A DNA stretch of 64,000 nucleotides from Cytobacillus pseudoceanisediminis (GCF_023516215.1 NZ_CP097349.1:124001-188000); one strand, 5' to 3'; shown: positions 1-9,630, counted from the first letter of the stretch. The notes: a model not told the origin generated them from the sequence alone. Numbers and translations are program-made.

Positions 1-52
1 TTTAAATAATGAGAAGCTAGTCCGAAATCAGATGATGAATGGAGGAGCAGAC

Positions 53-976
53 ATGGAAACGATTATAGCCTTTTTGCCGAAAAAAATTGCCGAACAAATA
101 CAGAGAATCCCTCCGCAAATCTTAGAGGATCTGGAGGAAATCAGGGTCCGTATTTCCAGACCCATTGAGCTGACAGCAAGGGGGATGCCGCATTATCTCC
201 CATATATAGTTGAGTCAGAGGATGCTGTGCATTTGCTGAATAAAATAAGCCATTTTTCCATTTACACACTGGAGGAAGAACTGAAGAGAGGTTATATCAC
301 GATTGAAGGCGGCCATAGGGTAGGACTAGCAGGGAAGGTCATTCTTGAACAAGGGAAGGTTAAGGCAATCAGGGATATTTCCTCTTTTAACATAAGAATT
401 GCCAGGGAGAAAATTGGCATTGCCCAGAATCTGATTCCCAGAATTTACAGGGATGGGTGGCTGCATACCATGATTATTGGTCCGCCGCAGACTGGTAAAA
501 CCACCTTACTGCGCGACATTGCAAGAATCATTTCATCTGGTGATCCAAATAATGACTTTCCTGCCAGCAAGGTTGGGATTGTGGATGAACGCTCCGAAAT
601 AGCAGGATGTGTGAACGGGATTCCGCAAATGACATTTGGGAATAGAATTGATGTCCTTGATGCCTGTCCAAAAGCTGAAGGCATGATGATGATGATTCGT
701 TCCATGAGCCCCGAGGTTCTGGTTGTTGATGAAATTGGCAGGCATGAAGATGCAGAGGCCATAATGGAGGCTGTAAATGCCGGAATAAAGCTGATAATGA
801 CTACACATGGGAATTCACTGGAAGAAATTAAGAAGCGCCCCACTTTAAAAGCCATATTGGAAATGGGCATTTTTCAGCGATTTATTGAACTGGGCAGGAA
901 AGAAGGGCCAGGCAGCATTGTGTGCATTAGAAACTCAGACAGTGCGGGATATCCTCATAAAGCGGGCGTGATGTAA
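53..976 (+). CDS. spoIIIAA: Stage III sporulation protein AA, ATPase
   Basis: First gene of the spoIIIA operon, needed in the mother cell for the SpoIIIA-SpoIIQ channel that feeds the forespore. The 307-residue product matches the family length. A Walker A motif (GPPQTGKTT, about residues 143-151) and a Walker B stretch (VLVVDEIG, about 222-229) mark it as a secretion-type ATPase related to traffic ATPases of type II/IV systems. The ATG at 53 is chosen because GGAGGAG lies 5 bases upstream; an in-frame ATG at 32 has no such site. The stop directly abuts spoIIIAB. The operon promoter, normally sigma-E dependent, must lie before the window. Family role is established; the channel-energising role is inferred. 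Confidence 0.96.
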   Translation: METIIAFLPKKIAEQIQRIPPQILEDLEEIRVRISRPIELTARGMPHYLPYIVESEDAVHLLNKISHFSIYTLEEELKRGYITIEGGHRVGLAGKVILEQGKVKAIRDISSFNIRIAREKIGIAQNLIPRIYRDGWLHTMIIGPPQTGKTTLLRDIARIISSGDPNNDFPASKVGIVDERSEIAGCVNGIPQMTFGNRIDVLDACPKAEGMMMMIRSMSPEVLVVDEIGRHEDAEAIMEAVNAGIKLIMTTHGNSLEEIKKRPTLKAILEMGIFQRFIELGRKEGPGSIVCIRNSDSAGYPHKAGVM

Positions 977-1492
977 ATGATGAAGGTTATTGGAGCTGTT
1001 TTGATCATCGTTGCTACAACGTGGGCAGGATTTGAAGCTTCGAGGCATCTGACCGAACGGCCGCGCCAGCTTCGCCAGCTTAAATCGGCACTGCAGTCCC
1101 TGGAGGCTGAAATTATGTATGGACATACGCCACTTCATGAAGCAGCCAGAAGACTTTCTGCCCAGCTTTCCAAGCCATTATCCTGGTTCTTTGAATCCTT
1201 TGCAAAGAAATTGACTGATTCCGAGACGACCGTTAAGGACGCCTGGGAAGAAAGTTTGAAGGAAATATGGAAAATGACGGCTTTTAAACAAGGGGAATTC
1301 GAGATTATGAAGCAATTTGGCGAAACACTTGGAAGACATGACCGTCTTTCCCAGCAAAAGCAGATTATGCTGACCCTTTCCCACCTGGAACGTGAAGAAG
1401 CAGATGCACATGACAGACAAGTGAAATACGAGAGAATGGTCAAAAGTCTGGGTTTTTTATCCGGATTGCTCTTAATCATTTTACTAATGTAG
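977..1492 (+). CDS. spoIIIAB: Stage III sporulation protein SpoIIIAB
   Basis: Membrane protein of the SpoIIIA complex, 171 residues, the same length as the B. subtilis protein. A hydrophobic N-terminal segment (about residues 5-20) and a C-terminal one (about 156-171) flank a long charged helical middle region, a GspF-like layout. The ATG at 977 follows the spoIIIAA stop without a gap, so translational coupling is likely. The C-terminus ends in LSGLLLIILLM, i.e. directly in a membrane helix. Confidence 0.95.
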   Translation: MMKVIGAVLIIVATTWAGFEASRHLTERPRQLRQLKSALQSLEAEIMYGHTPLHEAARRLSAQLSKPLSWFFESFAKKLTDSETTVKDAWEESLKEIWKMTAFKQGEFEIMKQFGETLGRHDRLSQQKQIMLTLSHLEREEADAHDRQVKYERMVKSLGFLSGLLLIILLM

Positions 1493-1546
1493 GAAACGCC
1501 GGCAGCCTGAATGCCGGACGCTGATCAGAGCTTAGGGGGAGAAAAG

Positions 1547-1753
1547 ATGGGCCTAGAGGTAGATATCATATTTAAGATTGCAGGTGTCGGAATTGTTGTA
1601 GCCTTTTTGCATACTATTCTTGATCAGGTGGGCAAAAAGGAATACGCACAATGGGTGACGCTGTTCGGATTTATATATATCTTGTTCATGGTTGCTTCCA
1701 TTGTAGATAACCTATTCCAAAAAATAAAATCTGTTTTTTTGTTTCAGGGTTAA
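1547..1753 (+). CDS. spoIIIAC: Stage III sporulation protein SpoIIIAC
   Basis: Very small membrane protein, 68 residues, two hydrophobic segments (about 9-25 and 36-54), of the SpoIIIAC/AD family. The motif GKKEYAQW between the helices is typical. An upstream in-frame ATG at 1511 would add 12 residues, but the ATG at 1547 is preceded by AGGGGGAGAAAAG and gives the usual family length. It sits 54 bases after spoIIIAB and 14 before spoIIIAD. Role: membrane component of the sporulation feeding-tube complex. Confidence 0.94.
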   Translation: MGLEVDIIFKIAGVGIVVAFLHTILDQVGKKEYAQWVTLFGFIYILFMVASIVDNLFQKIKSVFLFQG

Positions 1754-1767
1754 AAGGGGGCTCAGCC

Positions 1768-2157
1768 ATTGAAATTCTGCAGATAGTCGGATTTTCGCTT
1801 GTAGCCACTTTCCTGGCGCTGATTGTTAAGGAGCAAAAACCCAATTTTGCTTTTTTGCTGATTGTTTTTGTCGGCTGTGCCATCTTTCTTTTTCTGGTAG
1901 ACCAAATTTATGCCATTATCCATATGATTGAAAAGATTGCCGTCAATGCAAAGGTGAATATCGTATATGTTGAAACCATTTTAAAGATAATCGGAATAGC
2001 CTATATTGCTGAATTTGCAGCCCAGATCACGAAAGATGCAGGTCAGGGGGCCATTGCAGCAAAAATTGAAATGGGCGGGAAAATACTTATCCTCGCCATG
2101 GCTATCCCGATCCTTACTGTATTAATCGAAACCATCATTCGCATGATTCCGAGCTAG
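1768..2157 (+). CDS. spoIIIAD: Stage III sporulation protein SpoIIIAD, apparent ATT start
   Basis: Membrane protein of the SpoIIIAC/AD family, 129 residues, with several hydrophobic helices and the conserved stretch VNIVYVETILKIIGIAYIAE. The conserved N-terminus (xEILQIVGFSL) begins before any ATG; the only suitably placed codon is ATT at 1768, 8 bases after AAAGGGGG. The next in-frame ATG is at 1855 and would remove the first 29 residues including a helix. ATT is a rare but used start; alternatively the codon is misread here, as this sequence carries many small errors. Cotranscribed with the rest of spoIIIA. Confidence 0.88.
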   Translation: MEILQIVGFSLVATFLALIVKEQKPNFAFLLIVFVGCAIFLFLVDQIYAIIHMIEKIAVNAKVNIVYVETILKIIGIAYIAEFAAQITKDAGQGAIAAKIEMGGKILILAMAIPILTVLIETIIRMIPS

Positions 2158-2248
2158 CTTATGCCGGCCTGCTGAATAGGCTGGGCGCCGGAATGGACAA
2201 GCACATATTGCGGGCATTAGACAGGGTCTTTTAAAAGAGGTGAAAAAA

Positions 2249-3446
2249 ATGAAGCAAAGGATGCAGAAAACGTTATGGTTAAGCTTAATTCTATTCTTTT
2301 TCCTGGCACCAATTGTACAAGCCTCACCTAAGACCGGCGAAGCAGAGGAAACGATATCCCCCAGGATTTAGTGGAATCACAGGTGGAGAAGTTAGATCTT
2401 AATGAATTGAAAGGGTTTTGGGAAGAAATCACAACAGAGTATGGAGGCTTTTTGCCTGAAAGCCAAAAGGGGAGCCTTTATGAATTTATAAAGGGAGAAA
2501 AAGAATTCTCACTAAAAGAGTGGGCTGCCGGCGCAATGAAGTTTGTGTTCCATGAGTTTATTGTAAATGGAAAACTGCTTGGAACCTTAATATTGCTGAC
2601 GGTATTTAGCATGTTCCTCCAGTCCCTGCAGAATTCATTTGAAAAAAGCACTGTCAGTAAAGCGGCCTATTCAATCGTTTTCATGGTTTTAATAATTATT
2701 GCACTGAATAGCTTTCATGTTGCGATCACTTATACACAGGAAACCATTTCAACCATGGTGTCATTCATAATGGCTCTAATACCGCTGCTGCTTGCACTGA
2801 TTGCTTCTTCGGGAGGTGTGGTATCCGCTGCTTTTTTCCACCCGGTGATTTTATTTCTGATGAATGTCAGCGGACTATTTATCCAGTATATCATCCTTCC
2901 ACTCTTATTCTTATCCGCTCTGTTAAGCATCGTCAGTACATTGTCAGAGCATTACAAGGTAACCCAGCTTGCCAATCTGCTGCGGAATTGGAGCATAGGA
3001 CTTCTCGGCATGTTCCTGACAGTCTTTTTAGGAGTCATTTCAGTTCAGGGAGCCTCAGCGGCGGTTACCGATGGAATTACCATACGTACAGCGAAATTTA
3101 TTACTGGAAATTTCATTCCAGTCATTGGGAGGATGTTTACAGATGCGACCGATACAGTCATTAGCGCTTCGGTGCTATTGAAAAATACTGTTGGGATAGC
3201 AGGAGTCGCCATTCTCCTTATTATCGCAGCTTTTCCTGCAATCAAGATTTTAATGATTGCGTTTATATATAAATTCGCGGCTGCCATTTTACAGCCGCTG
3301 GGGGAGGGCCGATCATATCCTGCCTGGATATAATCAGCAAAAGCATCATCTATGTTTTTGCCGCTCTGGCCATCGTCTCCCTGATGTTTTTCCTTAGTAT
3401 TACGGTTATTATAGCAGCCGGTAATTTGACCATGATGGTCAGGTAG
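2249..3446 (+). CDS. spoIIIAE: Stage III sporulation protein SpoIIIAE, two frame breaks
   Basis: Polytopic membrane protein of the SpoIIIA channel. The ATG at 2249 (after AAAAGAGGTG) starts a signal-like peptide with a hydrophobic core, then the frame breaks near 2341-2352. The long middle part runs to about 3300, where a five-G run (3300-3304) appears one base short. The last part, ending in FFLSITVIIAAGNLTMMVR, reads to the stop at 3446. Adding one base at each place gives 399 residues, exactly the B. subtilis length. At least six membrane segments are visible. Both breaks look like lost bases rather than decay, since the coding signal is otherwise perfect. Confidence 0.93.
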
Positions 3447-3458
3447 GGAGGGAATGAA

Positions 3459-4080
3459 GTGGATTTCATAAAAGAATGGGTAACGAACATCATATTATTT
3501 GTTCTGCTTGCCACTGTCATAGATATGCTCCTCCCCAATTCAAAGCTTCAGAAATACACAAAAATGGTGACAGGGCTGCTGCTGATTGCGATTATTCTTA
3601 CACCGATTTTAAGAATTATATCAAGTGATTTTGAAGAGGCTCTTGTTTCAGTGCCAGTTTTTGAGGCATCTGGTGAAAAAAACATGGAAAATTTAATAGA
3701 AATGAAGAAAAAAGAAATACAAGCCTCAAGTGATGCATATATTTTAGAACAAATGGCTGTCCAAATGGAAAAGGACGCAGAAGAGGAGTTGATGGAACAG
3801 TACGGTCTGGAAATTGCCAACATTGATATTTTAGTAGATGAAAGCAGTGATCAAGCCTTCCCGGATAACCTGCAAAAGGTCATGATCCAACTTAAAGCAG
3901 AAGATGCAGAAGCAGAAGCTGTAGAAGTGGTTAAAACAGTGGATATCAATACCGGGGAACCTCTTCCATCCAGCGGACCCGATCATGAAGACACAAAAGG
4001 AATCGCTTCTTTTCTCGCACAAAAGTGGAATGTAGACGCAAACTCAATCGAAGTTCTGGCAGAAGGGGGAATATGGATAA
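3459..4080 (+). CDS. spoIIIAF: Stage III sporulation protein SpoIIIAF, frame break near the end
   Basis: Membrane protein with two N-terminal helices (about residues 9-25 and 33-52) and a soluble C-terminal domain. GTG start at 3459 after GGGAGGG. As written it reads into spoIIIAG to give a 434-residue fusion. If the five-G run at 4065-4069 has one extra base, SpoIIIAF ends at the TAA at 4078-4080 with 206 residues, the exact B. subtilis length, and spoIIIAG starts three bases later with its own ribosome site. I therefore treat the fusion as an artefact. Confidence 0.92.
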
Positions 4081-4082
4081 GG

Positions 4083-4763
4083 ATGGATAATGAAAAAGGA
4101 CCTTTCACGTGGATAAAAAAGATAATTTCCAAAGACGGGCAGTCTGACAAGAAGCCTGGGAAATTCCATTATTTGCTTCTAGTTCTCCTTTTTGGAGCAG
4201 CGATCATGCTGATCAGCAATACACTGTTTCAAGAAGACAGCTCCACCGAGGATTTGTCCGTTTTTAAAAATGGGGAAGAAGCGAAGCAGAAAGAAGAGGT
4301 GCCGGTATTCGGCCAGCAGAAATCCGGAGGAAATGATACAATCTCCAATTATGAAAAGGCATACGAAGCTCAAATAAAAGAGGCCCTTGATGCAATCGTA
4401 GGGGTTGAAGATGCAACAGTTGTGGTAAATGTGGATGCCACAGAGAAGAAAGTCCTTGAAAAAAATAAAACGACCCAAACACAGAAAACCGATGAAACTG
4501 ATCGGGAAGGCGGCAAAAGGAAGGTTGAGGATCAGTCACAGGAAGAACAGCTTGTGATCGTCCGAAATGGAGAAAAAGAGGTTCCGATTGTCATAGAAAC
4601 CAAGAAACCTGAAATAAGGGGAGTGCTGGTCGTGGCAAAAGGGGCAGAAAATATACAAGTGAAAAAATGGATTATTGAGGCAGTAACAAGGGCACTCGAT
4701 GTCCCAAGTCATAGAGTATCCGTAATGCCTAAAAAACAAAGGGGGAATAATAGATGCTTTTAA
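4083..4763 (+). CDS. spoIIIAG: Stage III sporulation protein SpoIIIAG
   Basis: Ring-forming component of the SpoIIIA-SpoIIQ channel, 226 residues. One membrane helix (about residues 30-46, LLLVLLFGAAIMLI) is followed by an acidic linker and an EscJ/PrgK-type ring-building domain (about 90-220). The ATG at 4083 sits just after the repaired spoIIIAF stop; the AAGGGGGAATATGGATAAGG stretch supplies the ribosome site. It overlaps spoIIIAH by 10 bases, suggesting coupled translation. In the raw reading it is fused to spoIIIAF. Confidence 0.93.
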   Translation: MDNEKGPFTWIKKIISKDGQSDKKPGKFHYLLLVLLFGAAIMLISNTLFQEDSSTEDLSVFKNGEEAKQKEEVPVFGQQKSGGNDTISNYEKAYEAQIKEALDAIVGVEDATVVVNVDATEKKVLEKNKTTQTQKTDETDREGGKRKVEDQSQEEQLVIVRNGEKEVPIVIETKKPEIRGVLVVAKGAENIQVKKWIIEAVTRALDVPSHRVSVMPKKQRGNNRCF

Positions 4764-5293
4764 AGAAACAAACAGTCTGGCTTTTAACAATGCTAAGTTT
4801 GGTGGTTGTATTATCCGTATATTATGTAACATCTCCGGAGCAAAAAGGCAGTGACCTGGCTGCTATGGAAGAGAAGGCAAAGGGTGAAATGGAATCAGTT
4901 GAAAGTGAAGATGGCAAGGCGATTATTACAAACACTGCCAGTGATGAAATGTTTGAAACTTTGCGCCTTCAGCTTGACGATGAGCGCAGCCGCATGAAGG
5001 AAGACCTTACGTCAGTTCTTGGGCAAACAGATCTTCCGGCTGAAGAAAGAATGAAGGCAAAAGATCAAATTGATGAATTAAATGAAATCGCCCAAAAAGA
5101 AGCGATGCTTGAAACATTAATCAGAGCGATGGATTATGAAGATGTACTTGTCCGTGCTGACGGCAAGAAGGTTCAAATTACGGTTAAAGCAAAAGATCAT
5201 TCAGCTTCTGCTGCAAACAATATCATTCAGGAAGTAAGGAACGAAATTGGACAGCTTGAGGCAGTCGCCGTTGAGTTCCAGGTTGAAAAGTAA
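4754..5293 (+). CDS. spoIIIAH: Stage III sporulation protein SpoIIIAH
   Basis: Mother-cell membrane protein whose extracytoplasmic domain binds forespore SpoIIQ across the intermembrane space. 179 residues: short cytoplasmic start, one helix (about 7-24, WLLTMLSLVVVLSVYYV), an acidic linker and a C-terminal YscJ/FliF-like domain (about 90-179). The linker is shorter than in B. subtilis (about 218 residues). Last gene of the operon; a strong terminator follows 9 bases later. Confidence 0.94.
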   Translation: MLLKKQTVWLLTMLSLVVVLSVYYVTSPEQKGSDLAAMEEKAKGEMESVESEDGKAIITNTASDEMFETLRLQLDDERSRMKEDLTSVLGQTDLPAEERMKAKDQIDELNEIAQKEAMLETLIRAMDYEDVLVRADGKKVQITVKAKDHSASAANNIIQEVRNEIGQLEAVAVEFQVEK

Positions 5294-5301
5294 ATAATAT
5301 A

Positions 5302-5338
5302 GAGGGAGCCTGCATAATTCCTGCGGGCTCCCTTTTAT
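5302..5338 (+). terminator. Terminator of the spoIIIA operon
   Basis: GGGAGCC pairs with GGGCTCCC across a short loop and is followed by TTTTATAATTTTATTTTA. It lies 9 bases after the spoIIIAH stop. Confidence 0.85.
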
Positions 5339-5517
5339 AATTTTATTTTATGTTTGGTAACTTTTTCATATAAGTGCATAATATAAAAGTCCTGTTTACT
5401 ATAGAAATCTGGCTGAATTTCATGTAAAATCCTTAAATATTTCACAAAAAATTAGAAAAATATTAAAATGGAACACAGGATGGATAGAGAAATTATTATC
5501 CAGTACATAATAGGATG

Positions 5518-5566
5518 TTGAAGTTTTATAAGGTCTTATCGTATGATATTAGTATCTAGTCATAAT
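5518..5566 (+). promoter_or_regulatory. accB promoter with FapR-like operator
   Basis: A sigma-A type promoter reads TTGAAG (5518-5523), 18-base spacer, TATGAT (5542-5547). Immediately after it, at 5548-5566, lies ATTAGTATCTAGTCATAAT, which differs at two positions from the FapR operator as I remember it (ATTAGTACCTAGTCTTAAT). The site would cover the transcription start, a normal position for a repressor. The rest of the 378-base gap before accB holds the upstream terminator and AT-rich sequence in which I see nothing else. Confidence 0.6.
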
Positions 5567-5671
5567 TAAATCATGCAGAACATTCCTGCCGTATGTTCTA
5601 ATTCTTTGCATCAAAAGGATAAATACGGATTAAAGGGATTGTCATGCAGTGAGAAAACAAGGGGTGCCAAA

Positions 5672-6178
5672 ATGTTAAAAGTACAAGAAATCCGTGAACT
5701 GATTAAATTAGTTGATCAGTCAAATATTGATGAATTTGTATATGAGCATGAAGGTTCAAAAATTAAGATGAAGAAAAAGGGCAATGAAGCAGCCGTTGTT
5801 CAGCAAGTTCAGCCGGCAGCTGTTCAAGCGATAGCTCCTGCTCCGCAGCCAGTCCAGCCAGCTGCTGTAAAAGTGGAAGAGCCAAAAGCAGAAGCGCCAG
5901 CGCAAGTGCCGGCACCACAGGCTGATGCCGCGGAAGATTTACATAAGATTGTTTCACCAATGGTAGGGACCTTTTATCAATCATCTTCACCTGATGCCGA
6001 TGCTTATGTAAAAGCCGGCTCCAAGGTTACAAAAGATTCCATTGTCTGCATTGTAGAAGCAATGAAGTTATTTAATGAAATTGAAGCAGAAGTTAATGGC
6101 GAAATTGTAGAAGTGCTTGTAAAGGATGGCCAGTTAGTAGAATATGGCCAGCCACTATTTTTAGTAAAGCCTGAATAA
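5672..6178 (+). CDS. accB: Acetyl-CoA carboxylase biotin carboxyl carrier protein
   Basis: Carries the biotin of acetyl-CoA carboxylase, the first step of fatty-acid synthesis. 168 residues: a folded N-terminus, a Pro/Ala/Gln-rich flexible linker (about 45-90) and a C-terminal biotinyl domain with the motif EAMKL, where Lys132 is the biotin site. The ATG at 5672 has AAGGGGTG upstream; a longer in-frame reading from 5573 lacks a ribosome site and crosses the promoter leader. It is followed 13 bases later by accC. Confidence 0.95.
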   Translation: MLKVQEIRELIKLVDQSNIDEFVYEHEGSKIKMKKKGNEAAVVQQVQPAAVQAIAPAPQPVQPAAVKVEEPKAEAPAQVPAPQADAAEDLHKIVSPMVGTFYQSSSPDADAYVKAGSKVTKDSIVCIVEAMKLFNEIEAEVNGEIVEVLVKDGQLVEYGQPLFLVKPE

Positions 6179-6191
6179 GGAGCGGTTACAG

Positions 6192-7544
6192 ATGATCAAA
6201 AAACTCTTGATTGCCAACAGAGGAGAAATAGCGGTGCGCATCATTAGGGCAGCCCGCGAGATGGGGATAGAATCTGTAGCTGTATTTTCAGAAGCTGACA
6301 GGGAAGCACTCCATGTTCAGCTGGCCGATGAGGCTTACTGCATTGGCCCAACAGCGTCAAAGGACAGCTATTTGAATTTCACCAATATAATTAGTGTCGC
6401 TAAGCTTACAGGCTGTGACGCGATCCATCCAGGTTATGGATTCCTTGCTGAAAATGCGGACTTTGCTGAACTGTGCAGAGAATGCAATATTATCTTTGTC
6501 GGCCCGACTCCAGAAGCCATCAGCAAAATGGGCACAAAGGATATTGCAAGGGAAACCATGAAGGAAGCAGGAGTACCGATTGTTCCTGGCTCCAACGGAA
6601 TCATAAAGGATACAGAAGATGCTATTCAGCTTGCTGAAAAGATTGAATATCCGGTAATTATTAAAGCGACTGCCGGCGGAGGCGGGAAAGGAATCCGTGT
6701 AGCCCGTACTGAGCAAGAGCTTATTAAAGGAATTACGATCACTCAGCAGGAAGCACTAACGGCTTTCGGAAATCCTGGCGTTTATATTGAAAAATATATT
6801 GAGGACTTCCGCCATGTGGAGATCCAGGTTCTTGCAGATAATTACGGGAACACCGTTCATCTGGGAGAAAGGGATTGCTCCATTCAAAGGCGTCTGCAAA
6901 AGCTGCTGGAGGAAACGCCTTCACCTGCCCTTGACGGGGAAACACGCGAAGAAATGGGAAATGCAGCTGTTAAAGCAGCAAAAGCGGTTGATTATACAGG
7001 CGCTGGCACGATAGAATTTATATACGATTATCAAAATCGCAAATTCTATTTCATGGAAATGAACACGCGTATTCAAGTGGAGCATCCAGTTACAGAAATG
7101 GTTACAGGGGTCGATTTAATCAAGGAGCAAATTAAGGTTGCTTCAGGTGAAAAGCTTAATTTCACACAGAGTGATGTTACTTTTAGCGGCTGGTCGATCG
7201 AATGCAGAATTAATGCGGAAAACCCTGAGAAGAACTTTATGCCATCAGCAGGAAAGATCAATATGTACCTGCCTCCTGGCGGGCTGGGTGTCAGAGTGGA
7301 CTCTGCTGCCTACCCTGGCTATATGATTCCTCCATATTACGATTCAATGATTGCAAAAGTGATCACTTACGGCAATACTAGAGAAGAAGCCATTTCCCGA
7401 ATGAAACGGGCATTAAGTGAATTTGTAGTGGAAGGGGTACATACAACAATCCCATTCCACCTCAAGCTCCTAAGCCACGAAAACTTTGTGGAAGGGCAGT
7501 TTAATACGAAATTTCTTGAATTGCATGATGTAATGAATTCTTAA
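6192..7544 (+). CDS. accC: Acetyl-CoA carboxylase biotin carboxylase subunit
   Basis: ATP-dependent carboxylation of biotin on AccB, with bicarbonate. 450 residues, the usual length. ATP-grasp fold: N-terminal domain starting [15 protein letters not shown], glycine-rich ATP loop [10 protein letters not shown] (161-170), the [14 protein letters not shown] active-site stretch near residue 290, and a C-terminal domain. Start ATG at 6192 after AAGGAGCGG. Forms an operon with accB and yqhY. It might also serve the carboxyltransferase encoded at 43.5 kb, which has no biotin carboxylase beside it; that is inference. Confidence 0.97.
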   Translation: MIKKLLIANRGEIAVRIIRAAREMGIESVAVFSEADREALHVQLADEAYCIGPTASKDSYLNFTNIISVAKLTGCDAIHPGYGFLAENADFAELCRECNIIFVGPTPEAISKMGTKDIARETMKEAGVPIVPGSNGIIKDTEDAIQLAEKIEYPVIIKATAGGGGKGIRVARTEQELIKGITITQQEALTAFGNPGVYIEKYIEDFRHVEIQVLADNYGNTVHLGERDCSIQRRLQKLLEETPSPALDGETREEMGNAAVKAAKAVDYTGAGTIEFIYDYQNRKFYFMEMNTRIQVEHPVTEMVTGVDLIKEQIKVASGEKLNFTQSDVTFSGWSIECRINAENPEKNFMPSAGKINMYLPPGGLGVRVDSAAYPGYMIPPYYDSMIAKVITYGNTREEAISRMKRALSEFVVEGVHTTIPFHLKLLSHENFVEGQFNTKFLELHDVMNS

Positions 7545-7564
7545 AGACTTGTGGAGGTGCTAAA

Positions 7565-7972
7565 ATGAGCGAAAATAATATTCTCGAAATGAGCCCTGAA
7601 AATTCTGGCCTTGGCAAGGTGGAAATTGCACCGGAAGTTATTGAGGTTATTGCCGGCATTGCTGCTTCGGAAGTAGAAGGCGTAGCGCAAATGCGCGGAA
7701 ACTTTGCTACAGGAGTGGTTGAAAGGCTCGGTAAGAAGAACCATGGCAAAGGCGTAAAAGTCGAATTAACAGAAGAAGGCATCAAAGTTGATGTATATTG
7801 TCTGATGAAATTCGGCGTCTCCATTCCAAGCGTTGCCCAAAAAATTCAGGATAACATCCGTCAGGCCCTCCTGAATATGACAGCCCTTGACGCCCAGGAA
7901 GTAAACATCCACGTAGTAGGAATCATGTTTGAAAACCAAAAGCATGAGGTTGAATACGAACAGGAAATGTAA
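7565..7972 (+). CDS. yqhY: Asp23/Gls24 family protein YqhY
   Basis: Asp23 (alkaline-shock) family protein, 135 residues. The family core (about 15-120) contains GKVEIAPEVIEVIAGIAASEVEGV. No catalytic residues are known for the family. In Bacillus it is conserved right after accBC and has been linked to control of acetyl-CoA carboxylase and lipid synthesis; that link is from the literature, not visible here. RBS TGGAGG just upstream. Last gene of the accBC operon, followed by a terminator. Confidence 0.93.
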   Translation: MSENNILEMSPENSGLGKVEIAPEVIEVIAGIAASEVEGVAQMRGNFATGVVERLGKKNHGKGVKVELTEEGIKVDVYCLMKFGVSIPSVAQKIQDNIRQALLNMTALDAQEVNIHVVGIMFENQKHEVEYEQEM

Positions 7973-7981
7973 CCCACCATC

Positions 7982-8014
7982 AAGCCAAAGACATAGAATT
8001 CGTCTTTGGCTTTT
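7982..8014 (+). terminator. Terminator after yqhY
   Basis: AAGCCAAAGAC pairs with GTCTTTGGCTT, followed by TTTTC. It closes the accB-accC-yqhY operon. Confidence 0.8.
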
Positions 8015-8041
8015 CTCATGGTTCAGTCTCCTTCATCATTC

Positions 8042-8070
8042 ACTCCTTAAGACGTAATAAAGGAGTTTTT
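8042..8070 (+). terminator. Second hairpin with T-run before nusB
   Basis: ACTCCTT pairs with AAGGAGT and is followed by TTTT. A short second terminator-like structure 30 bases after the first; it could act as a back-up. The remaining bases up to nusB show no further clear signal. Confidence 0.5.
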
Positions 8071-8250
8071 AAAGGGAAAATTAAATTTATAAGTTTCCAG
8101 CCTGAAATCATGTTTCTGTCCAAACATAATGCTCTTGTTGTAGTGCGAAGATTCCTTACTTATGCTATTATCTTCTTATGCAATTTTTGGACGTGCAAAT
8201 GCTCAAAAATGAAAAATTACTATGTTAAGCCATAAAGGGGTTTTATAAAG

Positions 8251-8640
8251 ATGAAGAGAAGAACAGCCAGAGAAAAAGCATTGCAGGCTTTATTTCAAAT
8301 TGATGTAAGCCAGGCAGAACCGGAGACCGCCATCGAACATGTTTTAGAGGGTGAAAAAAGCGATGAGTACCTAAACAAACTAGTATCGGGTGTCCTGCAG
8401 CATAAAGAAACAATTGATGGCAAAATCAAAGGATTTCTTGAAAAATGGACACTGGAGAGGCTTGCTACTGTAGACCGCAATCTTCTGCGCTTATCCGTTT
8501 ACGAGCTGCTGTATTTAGCGGAGGAAGTCCCGGCCAATGTGGTGCTCGATGAAGCTATTGAAATCGCCAAACTTTACGGTGATGATCAATCAAGCAAGTT
8601 TATTAATGGTGTTTTATCAAAGGTAAAAGAAAAGCTTTAA
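8251..8640 (+). CDS. nusB: Transcription antitermination factor NusB
   Basis: RNA-binding protein of the rRNA antitermination complex (with NusE/S10). 129 residues, all-helical family; begins MKRRTAREKALQALFQID, the standard N-terminus with the arginine-rich start. The conserved region around NVVLDEAIEIAKLYG near residue 95 and KFINGVLSKV at the end fit the family. Start ATG at 8251; upstream AAAGGGG. Precedes folD as in B. subtilis. Confidence 0.97.
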   Translation: MKRRTAREKALQALFQIDVSQAEPETAIEHVLEGEKSDEYLNKLVSGVLQHKETIDGKIKGFLEKWTLERLATVDRNLLRLSVYELLYLAEEVPANVVLDEAIEIAKLYGDDQSSKFINGVLSKVKEKL

Positions 8641-8747
8641 AAATAATAGAGTTCTGACTCATACTGGATGTGCTGGCACTTTTTAGATGCAAGCGAGCCG
8701 GCAGTCCTTATCATAGGCGCTTCCGAGTTCCTGATAGGGGGATGAAA

Positions 8748-9623
8748 ATGGCTGCAGAATTAATAGATGGAAAAGAAATTGCAAGAAAGAAACAGGATCA
8801 TATCGGTTCAGAAGTTCAAAAGCTGAAGGCGGAAGGGATCACGCCAGGCCTGGCCGTTATTTTAGCAGGGAATAATCAGGCATCCAGGACATATGTGAAA
8901 AACAAGCAGAAAACATGCGATAAGCTGGGAATGAATTCTATGCTTATTGAACTTCCCGAAAGCGTCAGTGAGCAAGAGCTTATCAGAAAAATCACTGAGT
9001 TAAACGAAAGTGAAGATATCCATGGAATCCTTGTCCAGCTTCCGCTCCCAAGCCATATTAATGAAAAAGCCATCATCGAGGCCATATCTCCTGACAAAGA
9101 TGTAGATGGGTTTCATCCCATAAATATTGGCAGGATGATGACAGCTCAGGATGCATTTATCCCCTGTACTCCCGCAGGGATAATTGAAATGCTGGATAGC
9201 ATTGGTACAGACATTTCCGGAAAGCATGTAGTGGTTATTGGGAGAAGCAACATTGTAGGAAAGCCCGCCGGGCAGCTGTTCCTCAATGAAGACGCTACTG
9301 TCACATACTGCCATTCGAAAACGGCTGATTTGAAGGAATATACAAAGCGGGCGGATATACTGGTGGCAGCAGCAGGCAAAGCGAAATTAATCACGAAAGA
9401 CCACGTTAAAAATGGTGCAATCGTGATAGATGTCGGCATGAATCGAAATGAGGGAGGAAAGCTTTGCGGCGATGTTGATTTCGAGGCAGTGAAGCACAAA
9501 GCAGGATTTATTACTCCTGTTCCAGGCGGAGTGGGGCCGATGACAATTACCATGTTAATGCATAATACGCTAAAAGCAGCAAAGCTTTCCATAAGCAAAG
9601 TTAAAAGTAATGGCCGCCATTGA
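8748..9623 (+). CDS. folD: Bifunctional methylenetetrahydrofolate dehydrogenase/cyclohydrolase
   Basis: Interconverts 5,10-methylene-THF and 10-formyl-THF using NADP. 291 residues. N-terminal catalytic domain with YVKNKQKTC (catalytic Tyr and Lys near 50-54) and VQLPLPSHI; a Rossmann domain with [12 protein letters not shown]-terminal [11 protein letters not shown]. The ATG at 8748 lies 6 bases after GATAGGGGG; an ATG at 8742 sits too close to that site. Upstream bases between nusB and folD hold a possible weak hairpin but no clear terminator. A terminator follows. Confidence 0.96.
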   Translation: MAAELIDGKEIARKKQDHIGSEVQKLKAEGITPGLAVILAGNNQASRTYVKNKQKTCDKLGMNSMLIELPESVSEQELIRKITELNESEDIHGILVQLPLPSHINEKAIIEAISPDKDVDGFHPINIGRMMTAQDAFIPCTPAGIIEMLDSIGTDISGKHVVVIGRSNIVGKPAGQLFLNEDATVTYCHSKTADLKEYTKRADILVAAAGKAKLITKDHVKNGAIVIDVGMNRNEGGKLCGDVDFEAVKHKAGFITPVPGGVGPMTITMLMHNTLKAAKLSISKVKSNGRH

Positions 9624-9630
9624 TGCAAAA

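Noticed and set aside
3459..4763. A natural SpoIIIAF-SpoIIIAG fusion protein of 434 residues
   Set aside because: Removing one G from the five-G run at 4065-4069 gives both proteins their normal ends, an exact family length for SpoIIIAF and a proper start site for SpoIIIAG. Other breaks in the window are of the same kind.
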